Notes: a model not told the origin generated them from the sequence alone. A stretch of DNA of 64,000 bases from Mucilaginibacter pineti (GCF_900101875.1 NZ_FNAI01000011.1:186001-250000); one strand, 5' to 3'. Counted from the stretch's first letter, positions 24,491 to 35,250 are shown. Translations and numbers: made by a program.

Positions 24491-27265
24491 ATGAAAACTG
24501 CGCGGTTGTTTGCATGGGCTTTATTGTTTACTTTTTTTGCTGCCGGTTTAAAAGCCCAAGAGGTAAAACAAGTGCAATTGGTAAACTTTCAGCTGCAATC
24601 GGCATTTTTGATTAAAGATGGTGGGGAAACAATCTCGGCTAAAAATTATAAAGATCAAACTAAATGGTATGCCGTAAAAGTACCATCAACCGTACTTACA
24701 GGGTTAGTGGCCAACCACGTTTACCCAGACCCCTACCAGGCACTCAACAATATGCAGATCCCCGATGCATCTGACGAGTTTAATAAGCAGTATGATCTGT
24801 TAAAATACAGTCACCTGCCGGGCCGCAATCCCTGGGAAAAGCCGTATTGGTATAAAACCACATTTATGGTGCCTGCAATCGATAAGGGCAAAGTTTTCCA
24901 ACTGATATTTAAAGGCATCAATTACCGGGCGGAAGTTTGGCTGAATGGCAAGCGTGTTGCCGATTCATCGCAAATGGCCGGTATGTTTGCCGAATATAGC
25001 CTTGCGGTAAGTAATGAAATTAATGTAGGCGGCCAAAACCGACTCGCCATCAAAATTTATCCGCTGGATTACCCGGGTTTACCGGCAAAGGAACAGCTGG
25101 CAGCGCTGGGGCCTTTTTATGAAAATGGCGGCCCTACCGGGGATATCGGCAAAAACGTAACCATGCTTTGCTCCAGCGGCTGGGACTGGATTCCGCCCGT
25201 GCGTGATCGTAACATGGGGATCTGGCAGCCGGTTTTTCTGCGTACAACAGGTGCGGTAACCATTGCCAAACCAAAACTTACCACCACTTTTTTATCGGAA
25301 ACAGATACCAGCAAGGCTAAAATTGGCCTGCAATTAACACTGGCTAACTACAGCGCTGCGCTAACAAACGGCAAACTCATCGTAAATATCTCCCCCGAAA
25401 ATTTTAAGGGTTCGGCTATTTCCTTTACCCAAAGCGTGGCTTTGAAAGCCAGCGAAACTAAATTACTTGAATTAGATGCCGATAAGGTTAACCAGCTTTT
25501 AATTGATAAGCCTGCCCTTTGGTGGCCCAATGGTTACGGTAAGGCCAACCTCTACCGCATCCGTTTGAAATATGCCAATGGCAGTCGTATTACTGATGAT
25601 ACCAGCTTTGTATTCGGTATTCGTACCGTGGGCACAAAGGCTACCATGATAAACGGCTTTACCCGCCGTGAGTTTTTTGTGAACGGTAAACGGGTGCACC
25701 TTAATGGCGGCGCCTGGGTGCCCGATATGATGGTAAACCGCGATTCGGCACGTTATGATTACGAGCTGCATCTTTGCCGCAATGCCAATGTAAACCTGGT
25801 GCGGATCTGGGGCGGCGGCATTACCCCGCCCGATGCTTTCTGGAATGCGGCCGACATGTATGGCTTAATGGTATGGTCGGATTTTTGGATCACGGGTGAT
25901 ACGCAGGGCGAGTTTAAAGGTTCACCGGATTGGCCGCTGGAAGGCAATGTATTTGTTAAAAACGTTGTGAGTACCATATACCGCATCCGCAACCATCCCA
26001 GCCTATTGGTGTGGACGGGCGGTAACGAGGGTCATGCCCGTAAAGAGTTATATGATGTAATGCGCAACAGCATTATTAGTCTTGATGGTTCCCGGCCGTT
26101 TATCCCAAGCTCATCGGGTTTTGCGAAATTGCCCGCAGGATGGGCCGGTTCATGGCCAGACGATCAGCCGTCGGGTGTTTACAGCGGCGGGCCGTATGCC
26201 TGGAAAGACACCAAGGAATATTTTCGCCTGGCAGATGCTGGTAAGGACTGGGTGTTCAAGGACGAAACCGGTATCCCATCGCAGCCGCCATATAATACAC
26301 TGGCAAAAAACATTCCCGATACTACCTGGGATAAAAGCCTGCCTTACCCGCTCAATAACAGCTGGGGTTATCATGACGCCGCAACAGGCGCGGCGCAATA
26401 TGACGAGTATTATAAAAATATGGTGAGCAGGTACGGCAAACCCACCAGTCGCGAAGATTTTTCAAACAAAATGCAGCTGATGAACAGTACCGGTTACCAA
26501 GGGATCTTTGAGGCGGCCGGTCATAAACTAACAGAAACAGGCGGCGTAATGCTTTGGAAACTGAACGCGGCTTTCCCCAGCGTAGTATGGCAAATTTACG
26601 ACTGGTACCTGGAACCCAACGCCGGCTATTACGGTATGCAAAACGCCGTTGAACCGCTACACGTGCAATTCAATCAAAACGATTCAACAGTGGCGGTTAT
26701 TAATCGCACCCATAAGGCAACCGGTAATTTAACGGTGCAGGCAGATATTTACAGTATAGATTCACGCTCACTTTACCATCAAACAGCAACCGCGGGTTTA
26801 CCCGAAGAAGGAACGCAGCAGGTTATCCCATTACAACAAGTATTAAGAACTGTTAACCAATTATGTTTTGTGGTATTGGGGCTAAAGGATGCCAGCGGTA
26901 ATGTAGTATCCCGAAGCATTTACTGGACAGCGCCGGGCAATGATTATACGCCGTTTAATGCTATGAAAAAGGCCGATGTAAAGGTCGTTTCCGTAAAACC
27001 GAAATTTAGCAAAGCCGAAAGTAAATGGACTATAACATTAAACAACCCAGGCAGCCAACTTGCGTTTTTCGTTTGCCCGCAACTAATGATAAACGGCGAA
27101 GAGGTTATGCCGGCTTACTGGAGCAGCAGCTATTTCGCGTTATCGCCAAAGGAAACTGTAACCATAACCGTTAGCGCGCCCAAGGCTAAGTTAACGGCAC
27201 AACCCACATTGCATATTGAAGGCTGGAATGTTAATAAGGTTAATGCGCAATTAGCCACCCGGTAA
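24491..27265 (+). CDS. secreted GH2 glycosidase, exo-beta-glucosaminidase/mannosidase-like
   Basis: 924 residues from ATG 24491 (MKTARLF, start of a typical signal peptide ending LKAQE); in-frame ATGs at 24464, 24470 and 24479 are possible. It has a jelly-roll sugar-binding domain (PYWYKTTFMVP, FKGINYRAEVWLNGKRV), an immunoglobulin-like domain, and a TIM barrel with acid/base Glu in VWTGGNEGH and nucleophile Glu in FKDETGIPSQP. The NPWEKPYWY and PDASDEFN motifs resemble CsxA exo-beta-D-glucosaminidase and beta-mannosidase relatives. It probably acts in the periplasm on oligosaccharides. The exact linkage is uncertain. Confidence 0.88.
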   Translation: MKTARLFAWALLFTFFAAGLKAQEVKQVQLVNFQLQSAFLIKDGGETISAKNYKDQTKWYAVKVPSTVLTGLVANHVYPDPYQALNNMQIPDASDEFNKQYDLLKYSHLPGRNPWEKPYWYKTTFMVPAIDKGKVFQLIFKGINYRAEVWLNGKRVADSSQMAGMFAEYSLAVSNEINVGGQNRLAIKIYPLDYPGLPAKEQLAALGPFYENGGPTGDIGKNVTMLCSSGWDWIPPVRDRNMGIWQPVFLRTTGAVTIAKPKLTTTFLSETDTSKAKIGLQLTLANYSAALTNGKLIVNISPENFKGSAISFTQSVALKASETKLLELDADKVNQLLIDKPALWWPNGYGKANLYRIRLKYANGSRITDDTSFVFGIRTVGTKATMINGFTRREFFVNGKRVHLNGGAWVPDMMVNRDSARYDYELHLCRNANVNLVRIWGGGITPPDAFWNAADMYGLMVWSDFWITGDTQGEFKGSPDWPLEGNVFVKNVVSTIYRIRNHPSLLVWTGGNEGHARKELYDVMRNSIISLDGSRPFIPSSSGFAKLPAGWAGSWPDDQPSGVYSGGPYAWKDTKEYFRLADAGKDWVFKDETGIPSQPPYNTLAKNIPDTTWDKSLPYPLNNSWGYHDAATGAAQYDEYYKNMVSRYGKPTSREDFSNKMQLMNSTGYQGIFEAAGHKLTETGGVMLWKLNAAFPSVVWQIYDWYLEPNAGYYGMQNAVEPLHVQFNQNDSTVAVINRTHKATGNLTVQADIYSIDSRSLYHQTATAGLPEEGTQQVIPLQQVLRTVNQLCFVVLGLKDASGNVVSRSIYWTAPGNDYTPFNAMKKADVKVVSVKPKFSKAESKWTITLNNPGSQLAFFVCPQLMINGEEVMPAYWSSSYFALSPKETVTITVSAPKAKLTAQPTLHIEGWNVNKVNAQLATR

Positions 27266-27470
27266 AAGCACGAAAACATGCTGAAAAACACCGTGTTTTC
27301 CACATATAAATAACGTAAAAATACGTTTGCAGGATAAGGGGATGTTCGCGAACTTTATGCTGCAAACCTTATCACACAGCTAACTTAATTATTACCGATA
27401 GTTTTCCGGCGGGTATTGGTTTGCGTTTGACTTTTAATTTTTTAAAACCTAACCCAATAACCCCAAGCGC

Positions 27471-27770
27471 ATGAAAACAATCACAATTAAAGGAACATTT
27501 ACCGGCAGCGTTAACAAATCTGTAAGTGTTGAGGTGTACCGCCCCAACGGACTACCCAATCCCTACGATTTCAGGAAAAAATACTTCGATGATTTTTCTG
27601 AAAACTTCGTCGATCTGGAAGACGGCGCAATTTATAATATTGATTTTTCGGGATTTACCACCGGCACATTCGACCTGGAAATTTCGGGAGAGTTTTCTGC
27701 TCCAAACCCCATAACCGATTCTTTTTCAGCGCAGGCGTTTTCTCCGGGTTATGTTATTCAAACCAATTAA
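27471..27770 (+). CDS. small beta-rich protein of unknown function
   Basis: 99 residues, no signal peptide. Alternating strands (ITIKGTFTGSVNKSVSVEVY, IYNIDFSGFTTGTFDLEISG) suggest a single beta-sandwich. The central EVYRPNGLPNPYDFRKKYF has no match I recognise. It is preceded by a purine-poor leader, starts at a clear ATG after AACCCCAAGCGC, and ends 12 bases before the next gene, so the two are likely co-expressed. The composition is normal for the region. Confidence 0.65.
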   Translation: MKTITIKGTFTGSVNKSVSVEVYRPNGLPNPYDFRKKYFDDFSENFVDLEDGAIYNIDFSGFTTGTFDLEISGEFSAPNPITDSFSAQAFSPGYVIQTN

Positions 27771-27782
27771 TAAACCCTTACC

Positions 27783-28988
27783 ATGAAAAAATATTTATTA
27801 ACCCTGGTTTTTGTTATTGTGGGTGTTGCAGGCGTTTTTGCCCAGTCGGCAGAGGATCAAAAAGAAGCGGAAGTAAAGGCTGTTGCGGCGTTAATAAATG
27901 CTCAAAAAACGGCCAACAGCAAGGACCTTATCACCACTTTTTTTCAGGCAGGTATCAACAACCTCCTGGGCAATACCCATAGCTTTGCGTTAAACTCCTC
28001 CTTTTACGGTATCGATTCTGTTTTCAGGGACAAAAGAGAGAAGGTTTCTTATGAAAGGGAACGCTGGCTTAGGCAAAGCACCTTCAATATAGCGCTCACC
28101 GGCGATAGCAGTAACAATATCACCAAGATTGCAGGCGGTTTTACATTTACCATCATTAATAAAACCGATATAAAATATACCAAATTTGCCAACGCCGATG
28201 TTAAGGATTTAGTGGATATGCAAACCCTGATCCTTGATTTGAAGAAAGGTATTTTAAGCTATATAGCAGCAAAGCACCAGGCCGATTATCTTAATATAGA
28301 CTCTAACCGCGCGTTTACAAAAAGCTGGACGGATGCAGTAAAAAAACATGACTTTACCAATTTGCACCCGTATATTAAGGAAGCCCTCGGAGATCCTGCC
28401 CTGGTATCAGATATTTTAAGGAGTGTCCCCGCAACAAATAAGGCAGATTTACAGGCCGCTATAAGTGGCACGCTTAAGGGTGCCGACCTTTTTCACACGC
28501 TGTATATAAACATTGCCGCAAAATATGCCCATAAACCCTTATGGACGTTTTCGCCAACAGGTGTGTACAACAGGGTAACCAAACAGGGCGAATATGTGCT
28601 GGCATCAAACTTTACGGTAGGCTTAACATCCGACCCGGCAAAAAAGCCCTGGGAAATTGAAATAAAATCGCAGTTTAAGTTTGCCAGCGATACAACCGTA
28701 AGCGCGGTAAATTATAACAACAAACCTTTTACCGCCAGCATCGGTGTAAACAAAATATTGATAGAGAATGAAGATAAGGAATCGAAAATGGAGTTTAAAT
28801 TTTTCACCTCCTACGATCACCAGTTTGGCTCGGCACCCAAAGATCCAGACACCGGTTCGTTTTTCCTGAACAGCACCTTGCGGATAAACGTATTTAAATC
28901 GTTATGGCTGCCGGTAACCATCAAGTATGATCCTAAAAGCGCCAATTTGTTTGGCTACTTTTCCATAACGGCCAATCTGGGCAATTAG
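27783..28988 (+). CDS. secreted protein of unknown function, possibly outer-membrane
   Basis: 401 residues with a signal peptide (MKKYLLTLVFVIVGVAGVFAQ). The first half is helical with charged repeats; the second half from about residue 230 has amphipathic beta strands (LWTFSPTGVYNRVTKQGEY, EYVLASNFTVGL, IEIKSQFKFA, MEFKFFTSYDHQF) and ends FGYFSITANLGN, with a terminal aromatic/Asn pattern like that of outer-membrane strands. It is paired with the small beta protein upstream. No family is recognised. Confidence 0.7.
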   Translation: MKKYLLTLVFVIVGVAGVFAQSAEDQKEAEVKAVAALINAQKTANSKDLITTFFQAGINNLLGNTHSFALNSSFYGIDSVFRDKREKVSYERERWLRQSTFNIALTGDSSNNITKIAGGFTFTIINKTDIKYTKFANADVKDLVDMQTLILDLKKGILSYIAAKHQADYLNIDSNRAFTKSWTDAVKKHDFTNLHPYIKEALGDPALVSDILRSVPATNKADLQAAISGTLKGADLFHTLYINIAAKYAHKPLWTFSPTGVYNRVTKQGEYVLASNFTVGLTSDPAKKPWEIEIKSQFKFASDTTVSAVNYNNKPFTASIGVNKILIENEDKESKMEFKFFTSYDHQFGSAPKDPDTGSFFLNSTLRINVFKSLWLPVTIKYDPKSANLFGYFSITANLGN

Positions 28989-28992
28989 GCTG

Positions 28993-31900
28993 CTAAACGG
29001 GTTTAACTTTATTACCCCTTTTGTTTTGCTGATACTCGGTAGGCGTAGTGCCAAATTGCTTTAAAAAGTTACGCCCCAGGTGTGATTGCGAACTGTAGCC
29101 CACCAAATTAGCTACCTCGTAAATCTTATAGTCGCCGTCTTCCAGCAGTTGGGCGGCGGCTTTAAGGCGGGTGATGTTAATAAGCTCGTTAATGGTAAGG
29201 TTTGAAATGATCTTTACCTTGCGGTACAGCGTGGGTTTGCTCATGTTCATTAAATTGGCAATGTGCTCCACATCCAGATCGGGGTTTTGGATATTGCTGT
29301 TTATAACGGCATTCAACTTATCCAAAAAGCTCTCATCGGGCTTGGAGTAGGCCATGCTTTTCATCTGCGCCAGCGGCGAACTGGCGAAATGATCTTTTAT
29401 TTTATTACGGTTGATGAGCAGGTTGGCAATCTGTACCTGTAAATGTTCCGGCGAAAATGGTTTTTCAATATAGGCATCGGCACCAACTTCAAGACCTTCT
29501 ATTTTGCTTTGCAGCGTGTTTTTGGCGGTAAGCAGTATGATGGGGATATGGCTGTAATCAAAATTAGTTTTAATGGTTTTGCACAATTCAAAGCCATCCA
29601 TCACGGGCATCATTACATCGCTTATAATAAGCTGGATGTTTTCAATGGCTATCATATCCAGTGCTTCCTGGCCGTTAACTGCTTTAATAACTGAATATTT
29701 TTCGCTCAGGTCATCCGAAATAAAATCAAGGATCTCGGGGTTATCATCCACTAAAAGTATGATCGGTTTCATAAAGTCAAAATTATCTTCTTTATTAATA
29801 TCGGTTAGTTCATAATCGTCTGGCGTGCTTTGCAGGTCAAACTCCTCTGCCTGGCGAATTGGCAATGTGAGGCTAAAGATATTAAATTCATTTATTGATT
29901 TATTTAAAATGAGCATGCCCTTATGCAGCTCGGCCAATGAGCGCGATAAGGAAAGGCCAATGCCCGTGCCAATTTGCTTTTCAGATTCCTTGAGCCTGAA
30001 AAACGGCTCAAAGATCTTGTCGCGCATTTCATAAGGAATGAGGTAACCGTCGCTGCGGATATCTATGGTAAAAGTACTGTCGCTGGTTTCAACACCTAAA
30101 AGTTCAACCTCAACTATCGCCCTGCCGTATTTTATGGCGTTGTTGATAAGGTTGCTGATGATTTTGGTAAAAGCCTCAATATCCACATAAGCATAGCTGT
30201 TTTTTTGCGGGTGGATGAGGGTAAAATCCATATCTTTTTGCTCGGCCATGGGTTTAAACCGTAAAAAGATATCGGCCAGCAACTCGGTAATATCTGTTTT
30301 AACAAAGCTAAGGCTAAAGCCGTTGGTTTCGGTTTTTCTGAAATCGAGCAGCTGGTTGGTAAGATCGAGCAGGCGGTTGGTGTTTTTTTCCATTATCCGC
30401 AGGTTATTCTGAATCTCGGGCACATGCTCTGCCTTTTTTATCACCTTTTCCATAGGCCCTTTTATAAGGGTTAACGGGGTTCTTATTTCATGGGCAACGT
30501 TGGTGAAAAATTCAATTTTAGCATTGTAGATCTGCTTTTCTTTGTCGCTTTCCAAAATCTCAATCATCCGCTTATTGCGCAGCTTGGTTTTATTATGGTA
30601 TTGTTGCAGCAGGTAATAAATACCCAGCAATATGCACATGGCATATAGCAGGTAGGCCCAAACGCTTTTCCAGAATGGCGGGGCAATATTAATTTCCAGC
30701 GTAGTTTCCTTTGCCGACCAGATGCCGTTATTATTAGCCGCCTTAACCGTGAATGTATAATGACCAGGCAGCAGTTGGGTAAAATAAACCTTCCTGTTGG
30801 CGTTAAGGTTGGTCCACCCCTTATCAAGGCCCTTCATCATGTACTTGTACTGCGTCATCTCGGGCGATGAAAAGCTTAGCGCCGCGAAATCGATACTAAA
30901 AGATGACTGATCATAATTAAGGCTGATCTTTTTTGTACTGATGATGGATTTATCGATCAGTGAGCCCTTTTCGGCAACGGTAATTTCCTGGTTAAACACC
31001 TGGAAACCGGTGATGTAAAGCGGGGCTACAAAATTATTCTTTTTAAACTCCTCGGGGTTAAAGCTCACCATACCCTTAACGCAGCCAAAATACATAGTAC
31101 CATCAGCATCCTTAAATGCCGAGTTGTAGTTAAACTGATCGCTAAGCAGGCCGTTTGCTTTGGTGTATATTTTAAAACTTTTGTTGGCGGTATTTAAACA
31201 CACCAGGCCACGTGTGGTGCTTATCCAAAGGTTATTGTTCTTATCTTCCAGAATGCGTAAAACACTGTTGCTGGGGAAGCCGTTATTTGTGTCGTAAAAC
31301 TTATAGGTTTTATCAAAAGGGTTGTACCGGCACAGGCCCAGGCCTTCGGTAGCAAACCAAAATATACGGTGGTCGTCCTCAAATATGCCGTTAACGGTAG
31401 TATGGGCTATGGCATCGTCATTAGTACCTAATTTAAACGCCTTGTTCTTAACGGGGTCATAACAATAAACCCCATCATGTATGGTAGCTACCCATATTTT
31501 GCCGGCATGATCTTCAACAATGTGGTATACAAACTCATTCGGCGGCACCTTATCAATCAGCGTAAAGTTATGCCCCGCCTCGTTATACCGGTAAAGCCCG
31601 CGACTGCTGCCCAACAAAATAACGCCGGCCCGCGTTTTACAAAACGTAACTATAAAATTGCTTTTTAAGCCGTTATCATCTTCGCCGGCCAGGTAAACGC
31701 GGTCTACCTTGCCCGTGCTGATGTTCAAAATATCAAGGCCGCGCTCAAATGTGCCGATAAACAGCTCGGTACCATTAGGCAGCAGGCCGTGGATATTGGT
31801 ATTGGATATGCCGTTTTTAACACCGGGATAATAATGTGTCCAGGTATGTTTATCGGGGCTTAGCTTGTTGAGGCCATTGTCTTCGGTACCCAGCCACAGG

Positions 31901-32985
31901 TTGCCATACTGGTCCTTGCAAATTTCGCGTACCACGTTACCCATAAGGGAATTGTTATCTTGGCCGGGATAAAACTTATTAAATGTGGAGTACTGCTTAG
32001 GGTAATAATTTAAACCGCCAAAAAATGTGCCTGCCCACATGCCGCCCTCAATATCTTTATAAAGGGTATAAACGGCATTGTCGGATATGGTGTAGGGGTC
32101 GTTGTACCGCTTTTTTAAATTGGTAAAGGTGCCCTTATTCATATCATATATGAACACGCCCGACTCGGTAGCTATCCAAAATTCTTCGTCGGAATATTTT
32201 GCGAAATCCCGTACGTAAATAGCTGTTTTATCGGTATTATAAGTTAACAGATCTTTATAGGTACCCGTAAGGCAGTTAAACTCTTTAAAGCCCTGGCTGG
32301 TAGTCCCTATAAATATTTTATTATTGCCCGCGCTATATATTTTTTCTATAACGTTTGATGCCACCCAGGGCGATTTATCAAACAAGCCGTAGCTTTTAAA
32401 CGAGTTCAAAACGGTATCCAGTTTGGCTATAGTTCCGTTACCGGATGACACCCAGATAGAGCCGTCGTTGTTTATGGCAATCGAAGTGGCATCGAAATAT
32501 TGCGATGCGGAGTAATCGGTTGTTTTACCCGTATGGCTATCATACTTCATTAGGGTAGACCACGCAATGAACCAGCAGTTGTTGTATTTATCCCTTGCAA
32601 TGGCCCTTATGCCAAAAGTATTTGGTGTGTTAACATGGGTAAATTTTTCAGTATTGGGGTCGTACTTGTCAAGGCCCTGGTCGGTACCCACCCAAAAGCT
32701 GCCATCGGTATCCATGCACAGGGCGTGTACCATGCTGTTGGCGATGCTGTTTTTATCTTTGGGGTCATGCCTGTAAACTTTAAATGTATAACCGTCAAAC
32801 CGGTTAAGGCCATCCTTGGTGCCAAACCACAAGAAGCCACGGCTGTCCTGCATTGAACAAAAAACGGTGTTGTTTGACAGGCCGTTCTCCACCTGGTAAT
32901 GCTTAAAATAGTACGATTGCGCATTACACCAGTTAAACGGAAACAGGAACAATAAAAATATCAGGTATGCCGGTTTCAAAATCAT
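28993..32985 (-). CDS. hybrid two-component system sensor/regulator (HTCS)
   Basis: 1330 residues in one chain. Signal peptide (to about residue 23); two periplasmic seven-bladed propellers with repeats such as DSRGFLWFGTKDGLNRFDG; Y_Y_Y domain about 690-775; transmembrane helix near VWAYLLYAMCILLGIYYL; HisKA with His832 in NVAHEIRTPLT; HATPase (NLINNAIKYG, GTGIGLSLS); receiver with Asp1123 in IISDVMMPVMDGF; C-terminal AraC helix-turn-helix. HTCS proteins sense a periplasmic oligosaccharide and activate polysaccharide utilisation genes, here probably the flanking glycosidases. It is convergent with the gene at 27783, with only 4 bases between. Confidence 0.95.
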   Translation of the reverse strand: MILKPAYLIFLLFLFPFNWCNAQSYYFKHYQVENGLSNNTVFCSMQDSRGFLWFGTKDGLNRFDGYTFKVYRHDPKDKNSIANSMVHALCMDTDGSFWVGTDQGLDKYDPNTEKFTHVNTPNTFGIRAIARDKYNNCWFIAWSTLMKYDSHTGKTTDYSASQYFDATSIAINNDGSIWVSSGNGTIAKLDTVLNSFKSYGLFDKSPWVASNVIEKIYSAGNNKIFIGTTSQGFKEFNCLTGTYKDLLTYNTDKTAIYVRDFAKYSDEEFWIATESGVFIYDMNKGTFTNLKKRYNDPYTISDNAVYTLYKDIEGGMWAGTFFGGLNYYPKQYSTFNKFYPGQDNNSLMGNVVREICKDQYGNLWLGTEDNGLNKLSPDKHTWTHYYPGVKNGISNTNIHGLLPNGTELFIGTFERGLDILNISTGKVDRVYLAGEDDNGLKSNFIVTFCKTRAGVILLGSSRGLYRYNEAGHNFTLIDKVPPNEFVYHIVEDHAGKIWVATIHDGVYCYDPVKNKAFKLGTNDDAIAHTTVNGIFEDDHRIFWFATEGLGLCRYNPFDKTYKFYDTNNGFPSNSVLRILEDKNNNLWISTTRGLVCLNTANKSFKIYTKANGLLSDQFNYNSAFKDADGTMYFGCVKGMVSFNPEEFKKNNFVAPLYITGFQVFNQEITVAEKGSLIDKSIISTKKISLNYDQSSFSIDFAALSFSSPEMTQYKYMMKGLDKGWTNLNANRKVYFTQLLPGHYTFTVKAANNNGIWSAKETTLEINIAPPFWKSVWAYLLYAMCILLGIYYLLQQYHNKTKLRNKRMIEILESDKEKQIYNAKIEFFTNVAHEIRTPLTLIKGPMEKVIKKAEHVPEIQNNLRIMEKNTNRLLDLTNQLLDFRKTETNGFSLSFVKTDITELLADIFLRFKPMAEQKDMDFTLIHPQKNSYAYVDIEAFTKIISNLINNAIKYGRAIVEVELLGVETSDSTFTIDIRSDGYLIPYEMRDKIFEPFFRLKESEKQIGTGIGLSLSRSLAELHKGMLILNKSINEFNIFSLTLPIRQAEEFDLQSTPDDYELTDINKEDNFDFMKPIILLVDDNPEILDFISDDLSEKYSVIKAVNGQEALDMIAIENIQLIISDVMMPVMDGFELCKTIKTNFDYSHIPIILLTAKNTLQSKIEGLEVGADAYIEKPFSPEHLQVQIANLLINRNKIKDHFASSPLAQMKSMAYSKPDESFLDKLNAVINSNIQNPDLDVEHIANLMNMSKPTLYRKVKIISNLTINELINITRLKAAAQLLEDGDYKIYEVANLVGYSSQSHLGRNFLKQFGTTPTEYQQNKRGNKVKPV

Positions 32986-33247
32986 TCTCTCAAAACAAAT
33001 ATAGCCATTATACGCAACCCCTGTCGGTTCTTGACAGATTGATACTTTTTGACTAATAATTGAGATTATTTGGTTAATAAACAGGCGGTAAAATGCTTTT
33101 TCTTTACAATGTTGTTAAAACATGTCGCCAATACATTTTATAACAGCGTTGAGCCAATTTATAAATGTACATGACGGGCAGTTTTACCTGCAAAATACAA
33201 CTGTTTGTTGGTCATGGTTTTATAAGGCGGCATACTAATAATCCTTA

Positions 33248-35098
33248 ATGATATTACGCGTGAAGAAATTGAATTTTTGCTTGTCCTTGTTTTTTATGGC
33301 AACCTTATCTGCCAGTGCGCAGCAAACCGGCTGGCATTTAATAAAAGACAAAATTACCACCCCCTGGGCCGAAAAGGTTGATCCTAAAGCACCACTGCCA
33401 GAATATCCGCGCCCGCAAATGGTTAGGGGTAACTGGCAAAATTTAAACGGATTATGGAGTTACGCTATAGTACCCAAAGAACAAAGCGAGCCATCTGCCT
33501 ACAGCGGCCAGATCCTAGTTCCTTTTTGTGTGGAATCGGCACTTTCCGGGGTTGGGAAAACCGTTGGTAAGGATAGCATGCTGTGGTATAAAACCACCAT
33601 CAGTCTTAATAAAGCATTGAAAGGTAAAGATGTGCTGCTGCATTTTGGCGCGGTTGACTGGCGTACCGAAGTTTTTGTTAACGGCAAAAGCGCGGGTAAA
33701 CACGAGGGCGGATACGATCCGTTTACCTTCAACATTACCCCGTATTTAAAAAGCGGCGCAAAGCAGGAGATAAAAGTGAGCGTTTGGGATCCTACGGATG
33801 ATGGTCCGCAGCCGCATGGCAAGCAAATGAAAAAGCCCGAAGGCATCTGGTACACGCCGGTTACGGGGATATGGCAAACTGTTTGGCTGGAAGGGGTAGC
33901 CAAAACACATATCGAAGCCACTAAACAAACCCCGAATATTGATGATCACACGCTTACGGTTACGGCCAGCGTTGCCGGCAGCCAGCCCGGCGATCAGCTT
34001 AAAATTACTGCCTGGGACGGCAAAACCCAGGTTGATGAACGAATAATTGGTGTTAACGGAACTGCAGTACTGGATATTAAAGGTCAGAAGTTATGGTCGA
34101 CGGATGATCCTTTTTTATACCAGCTGCAGTTAACCGTTATACGTAATAATAAACCTATAGACGCGGTGCAAAGCTACTTTGCCATGCGCAAAATTTCGCT
34201 TGGTGCCGATGCCAATGGCATACAGCGTATGCTGCTCAACAACAAATTTGTGTTTGAATATGGCCCGCTTGATCAGGGCTGGTGGCCCGATGGTTTATAC
34301 ACCCCGCCCACTTACGAGGCCATGAACTTTGATATTGATAAGTTAAAGGCGATGGGCTTTAACATGATCCGCAAGCACATTAAGGTGGAGCCTGCACGTT
34401 ACTACGCCCATTGCGATGAAACAGGGATGCTTATGTGGCAGGATATGCCAAGTGGCGATCTGGGTAACAATTGGGAAAACCGCCCGGGTGTACTGGATCA
34501 TGGTACCGAAAAACAACGCACGCCCGAAAGCGAAGGCTATTATCGTAAGGAATGGGATGCCATTATCAACTCGCTTTATAACTACCCGTGTATTGTAGTT
34601 TGGACACCTTTCAACGAGGCATGGGGCCAGTTTAAAACCGTGGAGATTACCGAGTGGACAATGAAAAAAGATCCATCGCGTTTGGTGAACAGCGCCAGCG
34701 GCGGTAACTACTTTGATACCGGCAACATGGTCGATCTGCATAATTACCCACACCCTGCCATGCCGCGTCCCGAAATATTCGGCAAAACAAAAGCAGTTGT
34801 ACTGGGCGAATTTGGCGGTCTTGGATGGGCAATTGACGGCCATACCTGGCAAGCCAAAAACTGGGGCTATCAAACTTTTAAAAATGGCGACGATCTGCTC
34901 AAGAAATACATCACCTTTACTGACAGGATGCAGGAACTGATTAGGCTTGGGCTATCTGCAGCCGTTTATACCCAAACCACCGATGTGGAGGGCGAGGTGA
35001 ACGGGTTTATGACCTATGACCGTAAAATAATTAAAATGCCGGTTGAGGATCTGCACCGGGAAAATGTCAAGCTGTACAACCCGGCATTAGTAAAATAG
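33248..35098 (+). CDS. secreted GH2 glycosidase (beta-galactosidase/glucuronidase-like)
   Basis: 616 residues with a signal peptide ending ASAQ. Sugar-binding jelly roll (MLWYKTTISLNKALKGKD, FGAVDWRTEVFVNGKSAG), immunoglobulin domain, then a TIM barrel with acid/base Glu in VVWTPFNEAWGQ and nucleophile Glu in VVLGEFGGLGW. It is shorter than LacZ and lacks its extra C-terminal domains, as usual for Bacteroidota GH2 enzymes of glycan loci. It is divergent from the HTCS gene (262-base intergenic region), a common arrangement for a sensor and its target. The substrate is inferred only from the neighbours. Confidence 0.9.
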   Translation: MILRVKKLNFCLSLFFMATLSASAQQTGWHLIKDKITTPWAEKVDPKAPLPEYPRPQMVRGNWQNLNGLWSYAIVPKEQSEPSAYSGQILVPFCVESALSGVGKTVGKDSMLWYKTTISLNKALKGKDVLLHFGAVDWRTEVFVNGKSAGKHEGGYDPFTFNITPYLKSGAKQEIKVSVWDPTDDGPQPHGKQMKKPEGIWYTPVTGIWQTVWLEGVAKTHIEATKQTPNIDDHTLTVTASVAGSQPGDQLKITAWDGKTQVDERIIGVNGTAVLDIKGQKLWSTDDPFLYQLQLTVIRNNKPIDAVQSYFAMRKISLGADANGIQRMLLNNKFVFEYGPLDQGWWPDGLYTPPTYEAMNFDIDKLKAMGFNMIRKHIKVEPARYYAHCDETGMLMWQDMPSGDLGNNWENRPGVLDHGTEKQRTPESEGYYRKEWDAIINSLYNYPCIVVWTPFNEAWGQFKTVEITEWTMKKDPSRLVNSASGGNYFDTGNMVDLHNYPHPAMPRPEIFGKTKAVVLGEFGGLGWAIDGHTWQAKNWGYQTFKNGDDLLKKYITFTDRMQELIRLGLSAAVYTQTTDVEGEVNGFMTYDRKIIKMPVEDLHRENVKLYNPALVK

Positions 35099-35157
35099 TA
35101 TAACAATATTTAAATGGCTATCGATAATTTGGTTTAAAAGCAAGGGGAACGTGCGAT

Positions 35158-35250
35158 TCCCCTCTTGAGAGGGGCGGAGGGGTGTGTTTCATGCCGCATA
35201 ACACACCCCTGCTACCACACAATTCCTTCGCGCCCCCTCTCAAGAGGGGA
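35158..35250. repeat. inverted repeat between GH2 and GH127-like genes
   Basis: Outer arms: a 17-base arm at 35158-35174 centred on CCTCTTGAGAGG and its complement at 35234-35250. Inner arms: GAGGGGTGTGTT (35178-35189) and AACACACCCCT (35199-35209). It looks like a dispersed REP-like palindrome and may also act as a processing hairpin between the two genes. Confidence 0.7.
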
